Below, one piece after another: positions 12,044 to 23,276 of a DNA stretch of 64,000 bases. Under the pieces are notes generated by a model. The model was not told the DNA's origin, did not search any database, and saw only the letters and a program-made list of their open reading frames with translations. Location: NCBI GenBank assembly GCA_019009955.1, contig CM032230.1:31199501-31263500 (forward strand), given 5' to 3'. How positions within the stretch are numbered: position 1 is the stretch's first letter; each line of letters begins with the position of its first letter. The position numbers were made by a program, and so were the translations under genes. The stretch is from Riptortus pedestris. Its lineage: Eukaryota; Arthropoda; Insecta; Hemiptera; Alydidae.

Positions 12044-12551
12044 TATCTATATATTTGTCTGTTACCACTCTTGCGGTCGCAATTATTGTTTAATCGTTAC
12101 CAAACTCGATATTTACTAGTTTAATGTAAAAAGAAACACCAAGTACGTTAATGGCTGAAATCGGACCAGTGGGAGGGGGGGGGGGTTTAGAGGGGAGGAA
12201 TTTCGAAAATTCGAAATATCTCCGTTACTATACGTCGGATCAAAAAATAGTACAGAATCAATCTTATTGCAAATTAAAGTTGCTATAAATATTGCTCTAT
12301 ACATTTATTCTGTATCTTGAATATTAACTGAGATATTTGCATTTGTATTCTGCATGTGCTCTGCAGCAGTGGCTATGTTCGGACTTTCCGCCGTGAGCTC
12401 TGGCGGCCGTTTCCGTAACTATTCGTCCCTCGCGAATAGGTTTAGAGGTTTCTTACTACTACAGCTGTTATTAGGCAGATTTCTCTATTGTGAAACTTCA
12501 CGTGGGAATCTGCTTAGTTTACGGTTAGTTATTCCCTGCTTGACGTACTTT
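11858..12551 (-). mobile_element. HINE/DINE-1-like element (second of the pair)
   Basis: Reads TTTTAGCAGATTCCCTTTAA at 11858, keeps (TA)n at 11987-12041, GTTTAATCGTTACCAAACTC and GGCTGAAATCGGACCAGTGG, and ends CCTGCTTGACGTAC near 12548. Shares the unusual GACGTAC variant with its neighbour, suggesting that they moved or duplicated together. Confidence 0.78.
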
Positions 12552-13550
12552 TTCCGATCACTATAAGTAAAGAAGTATATGATCAGCAATGGTGGATTCA
12601 ATTTGTTGTTTTGATGACTCAACAAAATTATGTAATGTTCACTGTTGTCATCAATGTAGAAGGTAGATAGTTTTCGGAATGGTAGCTTCCCTAACAAAAA
12701 TAGAAAGTGACTAAAAGCAATAGTGTCCACGTGCTGTTTATTTTCCTTATACAGCAAATACTTTATTCTTCTAGTTCTTTAACTTCTATCTCTATTCTCT
12801 TTTCCTTATACTGTTCGTCCTCATTAACGTCACTACAACAGATATGGAACGGACAGTTGTAGTTTTGAGAGCAGAGAGAAAGGATATAGTTTACATTGAA
12901 ATATTTAATTTACATTCACTTTATGGGACTTATATAAAAGGTGTCATTTTTTATTTACGTAAAAGTTGGGCCACGTCGGATAAAAGTTTAACAGTTCCCA
13001 TTGGACTTTTTAAAAAAAAAAACAAGTGGTTATTGTTTCATCCTTCACCACGTGTCATTTAACTTCTAAATAACCTTGAAAACCCGCAACACCCGTTTAT
13101 CGACCCACAATATTCAGTGTAAATAAACTAAAATTGATGAAATATTTGTTTCTAAAGCAGTAACTAACATTTTAAGTGTTAAAATTATAATAACAAGGGA
13201 TAAAGTGAGACGCTTTGATGTTATCTTGAGCACAAAGGCTCCCAATTTCTGGATTACTTGGTTCTGTCAATACCCTCTTCCTTTAATCCTCTCTCGAAGC
13301 ATTTCTTCTGACTTAATTCAACCTTTTGAAAGCATTCTTCGCCTTTCCCAAGGGTTCATCGTTTTAAAAGCATTCGTCTAATACTCTCTCCGTTCAGCCG
13401 CTCCTCCAGTAAAATATTCCTGAGCAGTTATACCCGAGACACAAAAAAGTACAGCCTACCAACATTCTTGATGCATCAAACTTTCAGTTTGAAATTCATT
13501 ATTGTGTGGGTGCATTCAGAATCACCTCTAGAAATCAAATAGTTCAATAA
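12552..13550. other. Intronic stretch without recognised feature
   Basis: AT-rich sequence; short open frames on both strands show no conserved motif. Confidence 0.5.
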
Positions 13551-13673
13551 ATTTTCATTAAATAATAATATATACACAAGTGAATTTGTTTGTCAATTTT
13601 GGCAGTGAAGGTAGGTTCAATTTTCCAAGGCTAGGTTATAACCGGCTTTTTCAGACGAACAATTTACTATTCT
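13551..13673. repeat. Direct repeat flanking a composite HINE insertion (left copy)
   Basis: Includes GGTTCAATTTTCCAAGGCT and AGGTTATAACCGGC, then CAATTTACTATTCTAAAA. The same segment recurs at about 15450-15573 immediately beyond the element's right end. Confidence 0.75.
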
Positions 13674-13803
13674 AAAAAAGTCTACCACGCAGGGGCTGAG
13701 TTAACTAATCAAATCTCTCACGTCCATCACGTATTTGAAATGATCTCAAAACGTAAAAGTTCAATGAGGAAAATATTTGGTATTTAGACTTCAAAGAAAT
13801 AGT

Positions 13804-14401
13804 TATTTATTATACAAGTGACGAAAGTAGATCATTTTACAACTCGAGTGAAACGTTTACCCACACGAGCGAAGCGAGTGTGGTAATTTCACGAGAGTTG
13901 TAAATTCTACTTTTGTCACGAGTGTAATATTAAATTTTTTCTGTAATCGTGTAATACATGATCAGATCTAACCAGAATATGAACAAAATTAGGATGTTGT
14001 GAAGATTACGGTATGTTGTTGGTAGGTTATAAGCATGGTTGTGAAAGGTTATAAGCATAGTTATAAAACAACTAGTGATGATTGTGAAGTAGTGCAGTTA
14101 TAAACAAGTGCAGGTTATAAACAAGGAAGGTAATTATTATTATATTTAAATTTTAAAATATATTGATTATTTCCACCAATAATTCATTCACATTTCAATT
14201 TATTTTGTTAAAATAAATTCTTACAATATTAAGAAACATTTAAAAGCATTTAATTTCCAACTTCAAATTATTTTTTAATTTATACTTATTACTAATTAAG
14301 AAGGCAATTCACTTTCTTCACTCTATTGCAAAATGTTTCACTTTCTTCACTCATTTCAATTTAGTAATGTTACCATTATTCAACGATTACAGAAAAAAGA
14401 C
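13804..14401. mobile_element. Insertion with a palindromic end and inverted repeats
   Basis: 13808-13850 and 13884-13930 form a long imperfect hairpin (ACTCGAGTGAAA against TTCACGAGAGT, with CACACGAGCGAAGCGAGTG at its tip). TTTTTTCTGTAATCG at 13935-13949 is repeated inverted at 14384-14398. It looks like a non-autonomous DNA transposon of unassigned family. Its boundaries come from the interrupted host element. Confidence 0.6.
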
Positions 14402-14736
14402 TATTTTTCATATGACGAGTAGGAGTAGGGGTTTACGGAAGTCTAAAAACTAAAAAATACAAATATCTCCATTAACATTCATGAAAGAGAACATATATAC
14501 ATATATTGGTAATATACACTCTTTCGAGCCAACGTAAATGAACGAAGATATTTCCAATTTTCGAAATTCCTCACCTCTAAAACCCCCTCCTCCGCACAGT
14601 CCGATTTCAGCCGTTAACGAACTTAATCTTTATTTTTACATAAAACGCTTATATATCGAGTTTGGTAAAGACTAAACAAAAATTGTGACCGCTAGAGCAT
14701 TAATAGACATATAGATAGATAGATAGATATACATAT

Positions 14737-15299
14737 TGTTACGTTTATTACAAAATCAGTAATAAACATTGTTTATTAGACTTCTTTTGGATTGCAAAAT
14801 TAAACACACACAAGCTTCTGAGTCACTGCACAATTTATTTACACACTTGGTTAATTATTCTTAATTACTACTCACAGAATGCACTGATAGCTTCACTGTT
14901 CTTATTATTTCTCTCAGGATCACTGAAACACGGCACTATATTGTTATTTACAGGGTCACGGGACAACACTGTTCTTCACATGAAAACACTATACCGCACT
15001 GCAACTAAGACGCACTGTTCACTAAAGCTGCACTGAACGCACAGTTGATCACTTGAAGAGAGCTGAGAACAAACTAAAAAACTGACTCGGGTCGAGCAGC
15101 CTACCTTATATAGATAGCTTGTCAGAGAACATCAAACAGAAAGCCCAGAAGGAACTAAACACGTTGCGTAGAATAGTCGCGGCCCTAAAAGACACTTCCT
15201 GTAGTAGTCCTTCATCGGTCGGCTCCTTTCACCTCCTTCGAAATTTACAAATACGAGACTATCGCTGTTTAATTTTTCATGTATTTCATTTTCGCAACT
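14737..15299 (-). mobile_element. Solo LTR (retrovirus-like retrotransposon), minus orientation
   Basis: Begins TGTTACG and ends CGCAAC-T (last base probably mutated from A), flanked by ATAT at 14733-14736 and 15300-15303. On the minus strand a TATATAAGG box (about 15106-15114) is followed by TCAGTTTTTTAG, an initiator-like start, as in arthropod Ty3/gypsy LTRs. No internal coding region is present. The 4-bp duplication lies in microsatellite sequence and is weak evidence on its own. Confidence 0.65.
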
Positions 15300-15443
15300 A
15301 TATATAGTTTTGAATGGAGCTCATTTCTGTCTTCTCCTAGATCGGACCAATGGACATTTGAGGAAATGTTTCAAAAATCGCGCCCTGAGCACAACCTCAA
15401 TAGCTGATTTACCTTAAGGGAAATCTACTGATAAGTATATACA

Positions 15444-15573
15444 TTATCATTAGACATCAATAAATAATTTAAACAACTGAATTTGTTCTCAATTTCAGCG
15501 ATGAAGATACGTTCACTTTTCCAAGACTAGGTTATAACCGGCTTTTTTCAGGCTTGCAATTTACTATTCTAAA
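15444..15573. repeat. Direct repeat flanking the composite HINE insertion (right copy)
   Basis: Matches 13551-13673, sharing TAGGTTATAACCGGCTTTTT and GCAATTTACTATTCTAAAA. About 120 bp is far longer than any transposition target duplication. Confidence 0.75.
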
Positions 15574-15984
15574 ATTAATTTTAGTGACCATCTATTTGAG
15601 TATAGTATTTTTACAAAAGGGCTAACATATCACTTGAATATATAACTAGGACAGGGGTTTTAAACATGGTTTAATTAATGAACAGCAGATTGAACAGTAC
15701 AGCAATTGACGTTTGAACAATATTAATATTAATATACACATATATTTAAATTTGTTGACTTAACTAGAACTATAAATGATATAATAATAAATAAATAACT
15801 ATTGAAATAGAACTATAGTTGACGGTAACTAATGGCTGAAATCGGAGCAGAAAATTAGTGTTTTTTGAGAAAGACTAAAATGTGAATCTAAACTCCTTTT
15901 TTATAACTCAGACTAATTTATGTAAAACAATTATCTAGTTCTACTGTTTTCTAAATATTGCTGTAAACCCTGCCCTTGTTAATT

Positions 15985-16047
15985 GGCTTCTTGTCCCTTT
16001 GAAATTCAGGCCAGTGGTCTACTACCAACTGAGCTATTCATACGGCT
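15985..16047 (-). repeat. tRNA-like A-box fragment
   Basis: The minus strand reads AATAGCTCAGTTGGTAGTAG, a near-perfect tRNA D-arm, followed by ACCACTGGCCTGAATTTC. No T-arm is visible, so this is a tRNA or SINE fragment. Confidence 0.4.
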
Positions 16048-16179
16048 GATCAGAGATTTTTCTCAAAGCCATTTCCCTGAAATAACGCTTACAGTTAAAT
16101 TTCATTTCTAATACAAAAATATTTTGGAAACACCAATTGATAATGATTCATATTTGAATGGATATGATTTTGGTCGTTC

Positions 16180-16272
16180 ATTAAATAGGCTTGGTGGGAA
16201 GAAAGTTTTGAAAAATCATTTGAGTGTAACCTCAATAGCCTATATCCCTTAAAAGGGAAATCTGGTAATAAA
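16180..16272 (+). mobile_element. HINE remnant (right end)
   Basis: GAGTGTAACCTCAATAGCC and CCCTTAAAAGGGAAATCTGG retain the terminal hairpin of the family. Confidence 0.6.
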
Positions 16273-16424
16273 AGCATCTTCACTTAATTGCGGAAACCTA
16301 CTTTAATTATCCATGATAAATTTGAGGCAATTAATCTCCTCTTCAAACTAGTTTGAAGCTTAGCGCGTAAGTTGGTGAAAGTGGGCTCGTCATCGATGTT
16401 TTAATTAGTCGTCACGCAAAGAGG

Positions 16425-16490
16425 TAGATCAGTTGGTTAGAGTACTGGATTAGACAGCGAGGTTAGCCGGCTTCGATATAAGGTAGAGTA
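16425..16490 (+). repeat. tRNA-like sequence
   Basis: GGTAGATCAGTTGGTTAGAG (A-box) and GGCTTCGATATAAGG (decayed B-box) at tRNA spacing. It directly precedes the large foldback at 16500 and may be its SINE-like head. Confidence 0.4.
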
Positions 16491-16499
16491 TAATATTTT

Positions 16500-17590
16500 T
16501 GCCTCCAATATAAGGGTACATATTCATTTTGAATCTTGATGCACACAGTAGGCCTGTTATTTTTTCAGAGCAACAGCTCCTTCTTGCCTGATAACATAAA
16601 TCTACGAAAATCATCCAACCAACGTTATTTAAATTAACAATCTCAACCAAAAAAAAAAAAGTCAAAGAAAGAACACCAGATTAAAATACAAGGTAACGGT
16701 CAATAGTTCAGAATATAAATAAATATCAAACAAAAACGGGGGATGCCATTACTGAAAAGCATACTTAGCTAGTCTATATTTAAAAAAGTAAACAAATTTA
16801 AATCTGCACTGCTATAATTAACTGCTAAAAACGAATAACATATCAACTTATTAAGAGATTTTTTTAAAAAAAATCAACATAAACTAATAACATGAAAACA
16901 TAAATCAGTAATATCTAGGGCGGAATATGCTCTTCTAACCTCCTTATTTTTCTCCCACTTTGTCCCACGTATGTGGGCTTTATAGCGATAGTTAGGGCAG
17001 GATACGCAGGTACAGGCTAGTGCTCTCTAACGCTCTTCAAAAAGGTAAACTACTCTCTATTCCTCTCAATCGATTCTTTGGTGTACTTTATGTTGTTGCT
17101 TCCATGGACACTTTTCTCTAGTATACCTTTTTAGCATGTTTTTTAAATTAAGTCCTAGATATAATTGTTGTTATAGGTTTTCATTTTAAAGTTATTTTTT
17201 TTTTAAATTTCTTATTAAGTAAATATGTTATTTCTTTTTAGCTGTTAATTCTCTCATTGTAGTTTTACGTAAATTTGTTTACTTTTTTAAATGGTGACTA
17301 GCTAAGTAAGTTTATAAGTAATGAAACCCCCTCCCCGTTTTACTGAGATATTTATTTCTATTTTAATCTATTGTTGACCGTTACCTTGTATTTTAATTTG
17401 GTTTTCTTTCTTCTTCTTTTTTTTTAGGTTAAGATTGTTAATTTAAATAATCTTGGTTGAATGATTTACATAGGTTTATTTCGTCAGGCGCCGAAGATGG
17501 AGATGTAGTTCTAAAATTGCACTCTGTCAAAAATAAACGTATTGTAGAGGAAACAGGCCTACTGTGTACCTCCAAATTGATTCGTTCCCC
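16500..17590. repeat. Large foldback (inverted repeat, arms about 420 bp)
   Basis: Left arm about 16500-16925 and right arm about 17150-17590 are imperfect inverted copies. Landmark pairs: ACACAGTAGGCCTGTT / AACAGGCCTACTGTGT; TACAAGGTAACGGTCAA / TTGACCGTTACCTTGTA; CTTAGCTAGTC / GACTAGCTAAG. The spacer (16926-17149) is more GC-rich and unrelated. It could be two inverted copies of one unknown repeat or a foldback-type transposon; no coding domain was recognised. Confidence 0.7.
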
Positions 17591-17599
17591 TACCACCCA

Positions 17600-20500
17600 G
17601 CTTCCCTGGAAGAGATATTTATTTTGCTTATTGTTGACGTTATGGGCAATGGTACTAAAATTGATTAACTCCTTAGAGTAAACAGTATTACCGACAATCC
17701 TACCAGTAACTATAAGGTGATGAATTCATCTCAGCTCATTTCCTGCTGGTGCTTAACCAGTTATAGGCCATCATCTCTTGTCATTAAGTAAATGGCAAAC
17801 CTCCACCACCTTGAAGACTAAATATCACGGCAAAAGGCCTTTTAGGCCCTAAAGGGATTCAAGTAGAGATCAACAAGATAAATTTTAGTTGATTAAAAAA
17901 ATTCGATGGACAATGTTCATTGCTTACTTTTATGCGAGAAATGCCAGTTTTCAGATAGGCTAATAGGATTGTAGTCAGAAAAATATTTGTAAATACCCGT
18001 TGTTATATTATTCATATAATTTAGAAAGTGAAGGCCTATTTTAACCACCCTTGCGATCAAAACTTCTATAACAAGAGCACTGAATTATATGATTTGACTG
18101 AAAGTTTCTTAAAACAGAAATTAATTTTTATGGATCAGTTCATGGGGCAATGAAATGTTTCTACCGAGAAAACATCCAAAAACTCATAGTTATTGTAAAC
18201 CATCTTAAAGTGTTATTTGAATTAACGGAGAGTAATTTGAAGCTGGCCAATGGATATGGATGGGACTCATAAATAAACATTATAAGTATTTTTGAGTAAA
18301 TAGATATAAACGGCACCTCCAACATTTTTCTTTTTTTAAAGAAATCAGCTAATAAAAGTAAAATGACGGAAATCTAAGAGCTCTAAAGAAATTAAAAAAA
18401 TATAATAAACAGGCAAATATTCATAGGAAAAAAGGTTACTTCATGCAATTTGGATGAATAATACAATATGATTGAAATAGCTGTATATTATTTCTGTATT
18501 TACCAAAATAAGTAATCCATTTCTTCTGATAATAATAACTGGTACATAGTTTTTCAAATTTTATAATAACTTAGTTAGCCTGAGTCCTGATGTTAGAGCT
18601 TTAAGTGACTGTACTTCATACGGCCAAAAGTAAACAGTATTGGAGAATATTTTCAAATTTATAGATTGAGGGTGCCATCTATGACTTCGCCAGAAATTCT
18701 AACCAAGTCGAATGAAACAAAAAGTGCACATTTATATTTTTTTAATGAAAGAAAATAATGAAACAAAAAACAATTGTCTTGGTAAAATAAAATATATTTT
18801 CTACATTTCCCCTGAGGGGAGGAAATTTGAGAAGTTAGCAAGGCTTAAGGAGGGGGGAAAGATGAATAATCCTGAATTTTCTGTTACGTAATAAATGTAA
18901 TAATAAACCCACAAATAAATGTTACATAATCAACCCTGTTGAGCAAGTTACTCCCTATAATTTCTGTCTCCTACATTTTGTTGTAATTCAAATATTATGG
19001 GGTTTATCAGTTTATTTTTTAGAATTAACGTAAACACAAAATCCCAATTTTCACAATAAGCTAACTTATTACTTAATGTCCAATTGAATACCATTGGGGT
19101 AAAATGAAGAATAGAAAATGATATTTTGAAACACTTCTGAATTTATCTGTGTTTTGTTCCACTGATAGAACCGCGTTTCAACGAGCAATACCCATGAATA
19201 ATTATTTAGTATTTATGTGATAATCACACTTATGAAATGTGCTTAGTTTATGTCCTTCGTAAATGACTCTTTCATTTTTTCAAAGGGTATCAATGACTCA
19301 TCGGTACATACTATTATTGCATTAATAACAAAATATTAAACAGTATAACAGTAATCCTTGTAGATTTACGACGGAACAAATATACTATAATTGGTAGGGA
19401 TTCCCCTCTTGTATATGTTTGTGGAGATAGTACAAATTAACCATTAGTATAATGGATTTGGATTATAATAATTTAATCCTTGGGATAAGTTTGCTACTAA
19501 AGGCTTTCTGAATGAGAGAGGAATTATCCTACTTAGTGATAATGTTGTTTACAAAACATAACTGTATCTAGTCTCTAAATGTTCAAAAGGAAAATCCATT
19601 TACAGTTTCAAATCCTCCTGGGTTAAGACAGATCACTTTTAATAAACTACACTATTGCATACACAATGGAAAAAAAATAATAAAGGAATAAATATAGTTT
19701 TAGCTAGTGCTTGACAATGAAATTAAATTTTTTAACTAACCGATATGAAACAAAGTCCGTCACAATTTTAATATGCTCCCAACTGAAACGGCTTCTGAAT
19801 TGTGCTGATTTCCCTACATTATAATTTTATTATTGTGTTTGGGTAATATGAATTAGATAGACACATTAGCACTAAATATATCAAATAAAATCACCAGAGG
19901 TGACGAGGAAGTGTATAATTCATAAAGTTAAATTTGTGAATACTTTTCAATTTTTTATTTTTAATGATGGGGATGAAATAAACTGTAAGTATATAAAATT
20001 TAAGATAAAGTACCCTCCATAATAAATAAAAAATATCTTTCTATACTTGTTATACCCTTCTATAAATGTAGTACCAATTAAAATTTGCAAATATCCTCCT
20101 TCCTTTTAACATCGTCCGCTACAATTACACATGAAGATAGTATAGCAAAAACAGACCATGAGAACATAGATAGTTTAGATTATAACAAGCCTCCCCAAAA
20201 AAAAACTAAATAAATATTGTACTCACATAGGCTATTCATGGAGTGTAAAACTCACGAATATTCCCTATCAGTATTCTAGTAATATCTAGGATATGGTCTC
20301 TTTAAGTTTTGAACCAACATTGTTGAAGTTAAGTAAATTTATTACTGAAATGTTTGGTAAATGGGTGTTAGAAACCATTCTCTGTTAACTTGAATCATTT
20401 GTTCCAAATATTGACAACTAGATTCCCACGGTCTATATTATCGAGATATTTGGTCTCGAGTCGAACTGGGGGGGGGGGGGTTCTCGACTGAGAAAGATGA

Positions 20501-20640
20501 TGAGATGTCATCAAATTCTGTTTATTTTTTCCATTTTTGTTTTTTTTTATATATAAATATCGCATGTTTACGCTACACTTTTTGAATAACCTCACTTTTC
20601 AGATGAGTTTCGATTGTTAACAATGTTATACAAGTTTATA
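17600..20640. other. Intronic stretch without recognised feature
   Basis: AT-rich unique-looking sequence. A C/G homopolymer (G run near 20469-20480) and short A tracts are the only notable items. Confidence 0.5.
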
Positions 20641-20642
20641 TT

Positions 20643-20681
<39 letters not shown>
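20641..20681. repeat. (TA)n microsatellite
   Basis: About 40 bp of TA, not associated with a recognisable HINE end. Confidence 0.9.
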
Positions 20682-20683
<2 letters not shown>

Positions 20684-20793
20684 AAAGTAGGATAGTGATT
20701 TAGGACTTTCGAGAAGGAAGACTATAGAGGAGATTATGTGAGAGCAACATCGCCATTGCTGCGAAGCTCCAAATAAATAAATAAATGAAATTA

Positions 20794-20860
20794 AGAGTTG
20801 TCCCAATTAGCCATAGTAGCAAAAAGTGGACGTTAATAAATAATAAAAAAAATAAAATTA
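20794..20860 (+). mobile_element. SINE 3'-end fragment
   Basis: GTCCCAATTAGCCATAGTAG and AAGTGGACGTTAATAAATAA are the terminal part of the window's tRNA-SINE; the head is missing. Confidence 0.7.
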
Positions 20861-20940
20861 AGAAATTAGAAGTTATAAACCCCAAGTCAAAATTTTAGGA
20901 AGGATTATCAAAGAAACTGAGTAAACTAATCAAACTGTGA

Positions 20941-21188
20941 CGGCATGTTCCTAAAAGATCTGTTATTAATCCCGTGAAAGTGAAGGAAGAGCACTATGGA
21001 ATGAAGATTTCTATATGTCTGACACGGAATGACGGGTGCGGCAATTATGTCCAAAGAACTGTGCAAGACGTTATACTAAGGCAAGACACCAGGTTCTCAT
21101 ATATAGAGGAGGGGGGATTTAGAAAAACTTTTCAGGAAAACACTATGACACCAGAAGACCTCGATTTCACTGCTGAAGTAAGTACTAC
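20941..21188 (+). other. Orphan open segment ending at a GTAAGT donor
   Basis: An 82-codon open segment follows a stop, contains RHVPKRSVINPVKVKEEHYG and later FRKTFQENTMTPEDLDFTAE, and runs into GAA|GTAAGT. Residue composition is more protein-like than the surrounding frames. No acceptor with a good pyrimidine tract was identified upstream and I do not recognise the family. It may be a transposon-derived fragment or a chance frame. Confidence 0.2.
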
Positions 21189-21283
21189 ATAAGATTTTAT
21201 TTACTGCATTGACTGAAGAAAATAAGAAGTTGTAATTCTAAACCTTTAACATGAAAAACGAATTGATAAGGTCGTTGCTTTTT

Positions 21284-21454
21284 ATGAAGACAAAATTGTG
21301 GTTCATGGATAATATCTGTAAATATTTAGGATTCTCCAAGATAGAAAAAAGTACCGAACAAGTAAATGGTCCCGTTCTAAACATTCGCTATAAAAAATGC
21401 TGAAGGAAATTGGTATCAAGGGCCTTTAAATATTTTCATGTCAATCCCTATTTT
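21284..21454. repeat. Direct repeat, copy 1
   Basis: Shares CTGTAAATATTTAGGATTCT, CAAGATAGAAAAAAGT and TCGCTATAA.AAATGCT with 22259-22426 about 975 bp downstream in the same orientation. Confidence 0.75.
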
Positions 21455-22060
21455 CCAAAACACCATAGCAACAACATTCAAAAGATAACTGAACTCTGGT
21501 TATAAATACCACAACGAAAAAAACTGGGAATAACAAAGAATTCAACACACACACACACACGATCACAATGAATAAAGGACATAGCTTTTATGAGTGTAGT
21601 TAAAAGGTTTATACGCCACTTGACTGCCATCATAACAAAAGGAGCAATTGCTTTATATAATACGGCCAGTCACTCCTTGAATAGATGGAAAAGGAAAATT
21701 CAAAAGTCATTCTTTCCTTCTCTTTTTTTTCGAATAAATCCTTTATTGCGGACTTTTTAAAAGCTCACTTTCTATGGTATTTTATAAAGGTTCTTTTCTC
21801 GATTATCTGCTCATTCTAAACCTATACTTATAAAAATAGAATAAAACCGTATACGAACTAATTTATCTGAATCTTTTCTATCTGAAAGTGCCGATGAGAA
21901 ACGAGCACAACCTATAAAGAAGTTAGACAATAGGTTCACATCACTTCACAGTACAAGACCACATTTGCCTTATTAAAGCGATTTCTAAAAAAAAAGGAAG
22001 ACTTCCGGACGAAAACCCAAAAACTGGCCTTCCCTCCACAAAGACAATATTTAACAGTGA

Positions 22061-22097
22061 CAGAACGTTTTCAGAGCAACAGCTCTATCATCAGATC
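22061..22097 (-). ncRNA. Hammerhead-like motif, Penelope-like relic
   Basis: The minus strand reads CTGATGA (22088-22094), one spacer base, helix II AGAGC-TGTT-GCTCT (22073-22086), GAAA (22069-22072) and the self-complementary AACGTT then C. The core and helix II are intact, but the helix I strands (GGAT against TGTC) no longer pair well, so it is probably inactive. Confidence 0.45.
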
Positions 22098-22112
22098 CAT
22101 CAAAGTTAGCTT

Positions 22113-22179
22113 GTCTCGACTGAGGTAGCTTCGAACTCAACTCAAGTCTGAGGAATCCAAAGCCGATCTCAGTCGAGAC
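22113..22179. repeat. Hairpin with perfect 12-bp stem
   Basis: GTCTCGACTGAG (22113-22124) and CTCAGTCGAGAC (22168-22179) flank a 43-bp loop. It lies next to the hammerhead-like motif and may be part of the same retroelement RNA. Confidence 0.7.
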
Positions 22180-22258
22180 CAGCCATCTTGAATGGTATTG
22201 ATGATACAGCTCTTCCTATGAAAGTGGACTGTCAATGTTAAATGTACTATTTGTGGAA

Positions 22259-22426
22259 GGAGAATTGTGGTTCACGTATAAAATCTGTAAATATTTAGGA
22301 TTCTGCAAGATAGAAAAAAGTTAGGAGCATGTAAATGATCCCGGTCTAAGCTTTCGCTATAAGAAATGCTTAACTAAATTGCTATCAAGGCCCTTCAAAT
22401 ATTTTAATTTGGGGTTTTCATATTAA
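22259..22426. repeat. Direct repeat, copy 2
   Basis: Second copy of 21284-21454 with scattered mismatches. The interval between the copies holds a Penelope-like 3' relic with a hammerhead-like core, so the pair may be partial-tandem 'pseudo-LTRs' of such an element. Confidence 0.75.
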
Positions 22427-22548
22427 CGCCATTTTTTTACGCTCATTCCATTCTTATGAACATTTGCCATTTGGCACATATAAAATCATTTGTAGAAGAC
22501 CCAGAGGACCACTTGATATCTCTTTTGCAATCATAATACCTAACGGTT

Positions 22549-22674
22549 TTTTAACAGATTTCCTTTAAGGGAAATCAGCTATTGGATTTGTACTCATGAT
22601 GCGATTTTCGAAAAAATGTCTCCAAATGTCCATGGATCGCACCTAGGAGATGACGAAAATGAGGCCCCTTCAAA

Positions 22675-22721
<47 letters not shown>

Positions 22722-23276
22722 CTGATAACGCTCTAGCGGTCGCTATTTTTGTTTGATCTTTACCAAACTCGGCATGTAATCGTTTTGTGTAAAAAGGAAG
22801 ATCAAGTTAGTTAATGGCTGAAATCGGACTAGTGGGAGGGGGGGTTTAGAGAGGGGATTTTTGAAAATTCAAAATATCTCCGTTATTATGCGTCGGATCA
22901 AAAAATTGTATAGAATAAATCTTATTGAAAATTAAATTTACTATAACTATTGTTCTATACATTTATTCTGTATCTTGAATATTAACTGAGATATTTGCAT
23001 TTGTATTCTGCGTGTGGTCACCAGTAGGCTATGTTCGGACTTTCCGCCGAGAGCTCTGGTGGCCGTTTCCATAACTATTCGTCCCTCGTGAATAGGTTTA
23101 GAGGTTAGGTCAACTGTTTTTTGGGGCTAGAAACTACTGGGTTATTACGCCCTAAATAATGTTTTAGGTTTAGAGGTTTCTTACTACTACAGTTGTTATT
23201 AGGCAGATTTCCCTATTGTAAAACTTCACGTGGGAAATCTGCTTAGTTTACGCAGCCTCTGCGTGACGGACTTTTT
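22549..23276 (-). mobile_element. HINE/DINE-1-like element
   Basis: The minus strand runs GTCCGTCACGCAGAGGCTGC to CCTTAAAGGAAATCTGTTAA. Internal (TA)n at 22679-22718, GATCGGACTAGTGGG-like and GAATATTAACTGAGATATTTG landmarks are present. An internal direct duplication of GGTTTAGAGGTT occurs near 23095 and 23167. Confidence 0.8.

Larger units (their letters stand above)
13676..15432 (+). mobile_element. HINE/DINE-1-like element interrupted by two later insertions
   Basis: Left end AAAAAAGTCTACCACGCAGGGG; right end GATTTACCTTAAGGGAAATCT then ACTGATAA. One insertion (about 13804-14401) splits the left part and a solo LTR (14737-15299) sits in the internal microsatellite. Removing both leaves about 600 bp, the usual size. 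This gives a clear relative age order: the HINE is oldest here. Confidence 0.75.

Noticed and set aside
12354..12566. 70-codon frame beginning MCSAAVAMFG
   Set aside because: It is inside a HINE element, and the related sequence at 23020-23230 does not preserve the frame.
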